The translations under genes and the position numbers were made by a program. Positions 63,351 through 64,000 of a stretch of DNA of 64,000 nucleotides are shown here, in pieces; the first letter of the stretch is position 1, and each line of letters opens with the position of its first letter. The notes below the pieces were generated by a model. That model did no database searches and had not been told where the DNA came from. It worked only from the letters and a program-made list of their open reading frames with translations. The stretch lies in the NCBI GenBank assembly GCA_019359035.1, contig JAHHIC010000038.1, positions 186,001 through 250,000 of the forward strand, in the 5' to 3' direction. The stretch comes from Scytonematopsis contorta HA4267-MV1 (lineage in GTDB: Bacteria; Cyanobacteriota; Cyanobacteriia; Cyanobacteriales; Nostocaceae).

Positions 63351-64000
63351 AGGAATCCCACCTCAACTCCTTCTTCGTTAATGTTAACGTGTACACACAG
63401 GTCTTGAAATAATCCTAAAATTCCACGAAATACCCCTGAACGGTCATTTCGGGCTAAAAGCTAAAACCCGTTAAAAACGGGTTGAAACCTTAGTTTAATC
63501 GCAAATAAAAATCTTTTGGCAAAAAAAGTTGCAGTGGGAGCATCTTGCTCCCTACTAGCCAGAAAACGGGGTTCTCTACTAGCTAGAAAACGGGATTTTC
63601 TACTATAGCAATCCGGATTGAAATGTGAGAAAATACTGAGATAAAAATCACGTATTTATAAGGTTTTCAGCCATTTTATTTCTCACGATTGATTTCGGAT
63701 TGCTATAGAAAGCGGGCTAGAAGCCCGCACTACATACAAAAGACCATAAATTTACATATTTGGGATGCTCTTTTTCATGCAGAAATAGCATAGAACTGAA
63801 GATTTTAGGTTTGATTTATGTTTGACTTATTCTTAGTATTCCCAGATTTCCAAGCAAATAAACATAGTCTATTTACGATATTAAAAATTTATGGAAATTT
63901 TATAATTTATCAAAATTATGTAAATAGAACAAATGAGCTAAGTGAATATGATACCTCGGTTAATTTGTAAGATAATGGGAAACAAAGCACTGACTGGTTT
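63351..64000. other. Gene-free region with hairpins and a MITE
   Basis: 650 bases to the window end without a convincing gene. Contains the hairpin AACCCGTTAAAAACGGGTT (63465-63483), a short tandem AGAAAACGGG repeat (63558-63600), a MITE-like element (63603-63708) and the hairpin GCGGGCTAGAAGCCCGC (63712-63728). The last 270 bases are AT-rich. Confidence 0.6.
63603..63708. mobile_element. 106-bp MITE-like element with CTATAGCAATCC ends
   Basis: Both ends read CTATAGCAATCC inward, with about 30 bases of imperfect inverted repeat (TGTGAGAAA against CGTGAGAAA further in). TATA at each edge fits a TA target duplication as in IS630/Tc1-type elements. No ORF, so it would need a transposase from elsewhere. 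Confidence 0.75.

Overview
The window looks like a stretch of chromosome from a filamentous, probably heterocyst-forming cyanobacterium of the Nostoc/Calothrix/Rivularia kind. The evidence is psbH and psbN in their usual divergent arrangement, a ferredoxin-type sulfite reductase, a DUF92/VTE6-type protein, AT-rich intergenic DNA, two HIP1 octamers (GCGATCGC), and very many short tandem heptamer repeats (STRR type). This is inference from gene content; no species can be named from the sequence alone.

Layout. (1) 1-18961 is a secreted-protease region. An HlyD adaptor (+) faces a minus-strand series of three subtilases, a calpain-type cysteine protease, a leishmanolysin-like zinc protease with a beta-propeller and a small lipoprotein. 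It ends with an HlyB-type ABC exporter (cyclic-nucleotide-binding-like and inactive C39-like domains) and a parvulin-type foldase. Four of the five proteases carry PPC domains, and none shows an N-terminal signal peptide, so type I secretion through the flanking exporter is the simplest reading. (2) 19143-29462 is mostly housekeeping: a DUF92 protein, a VOC protein, a lipase, an Ala/Lys-rich protein, a TPR protein, a type II restriction-modification pair, RsmE, sulfite reductase and an outer-membrane-like protein. (3) 29897-39268 holds an ADP-ribosylglycohydrolase ending inside a long palindromic element, CutA, conserved hypotheticals, tRNA-Arg, tRNA-Thr, tRNA-Tyr, an HNH protein and an ABC exporter. 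(4) 39799-45196 is a signalling cluster: DUF4388-GTPase, roadblock/LC7, protoglobin, a second DUF4388-GTPase pair and a V4R-like protein. (5) 45242-49251 is the PhoH / rpsU / KH-domain / rpsP / ffh block. (6) 50004-63350 holds a pentapeptide-repeat protein, aminopeptidase P, CysQ, a PfkB kinase, RsmI, a second rpsU, Pth, TatA, psbH/psbN, a GH38 alpha-mannosidase and a conserved hypothetical.

The most interesting system is the 39.8-45.2 kb cluster. It reads as a prokaryotic small-GTPase circuit (P-loop GTPase plus roadblock partner) with a haem-binding protoglobin as possible input and the DUF4388-GTPase pair duplicated around it. It resembles the Streptomyces conservon logic, but with a globin and no histidine kinase.

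The second theme is repeats that enter genes. A 28-bp palindrome lies in frame in the exporter and in the alpha-mannosidase, giving DAINRVST or VETRLIAS peptides. Heptamer arrays lie in frame in the PfkB kinase and the DUF92 protein. Several genes take their stop codons from repeats. A long palindromic MITE-like element occurs twice, and four base pairs of its arms differ between copies in a compensatory way.
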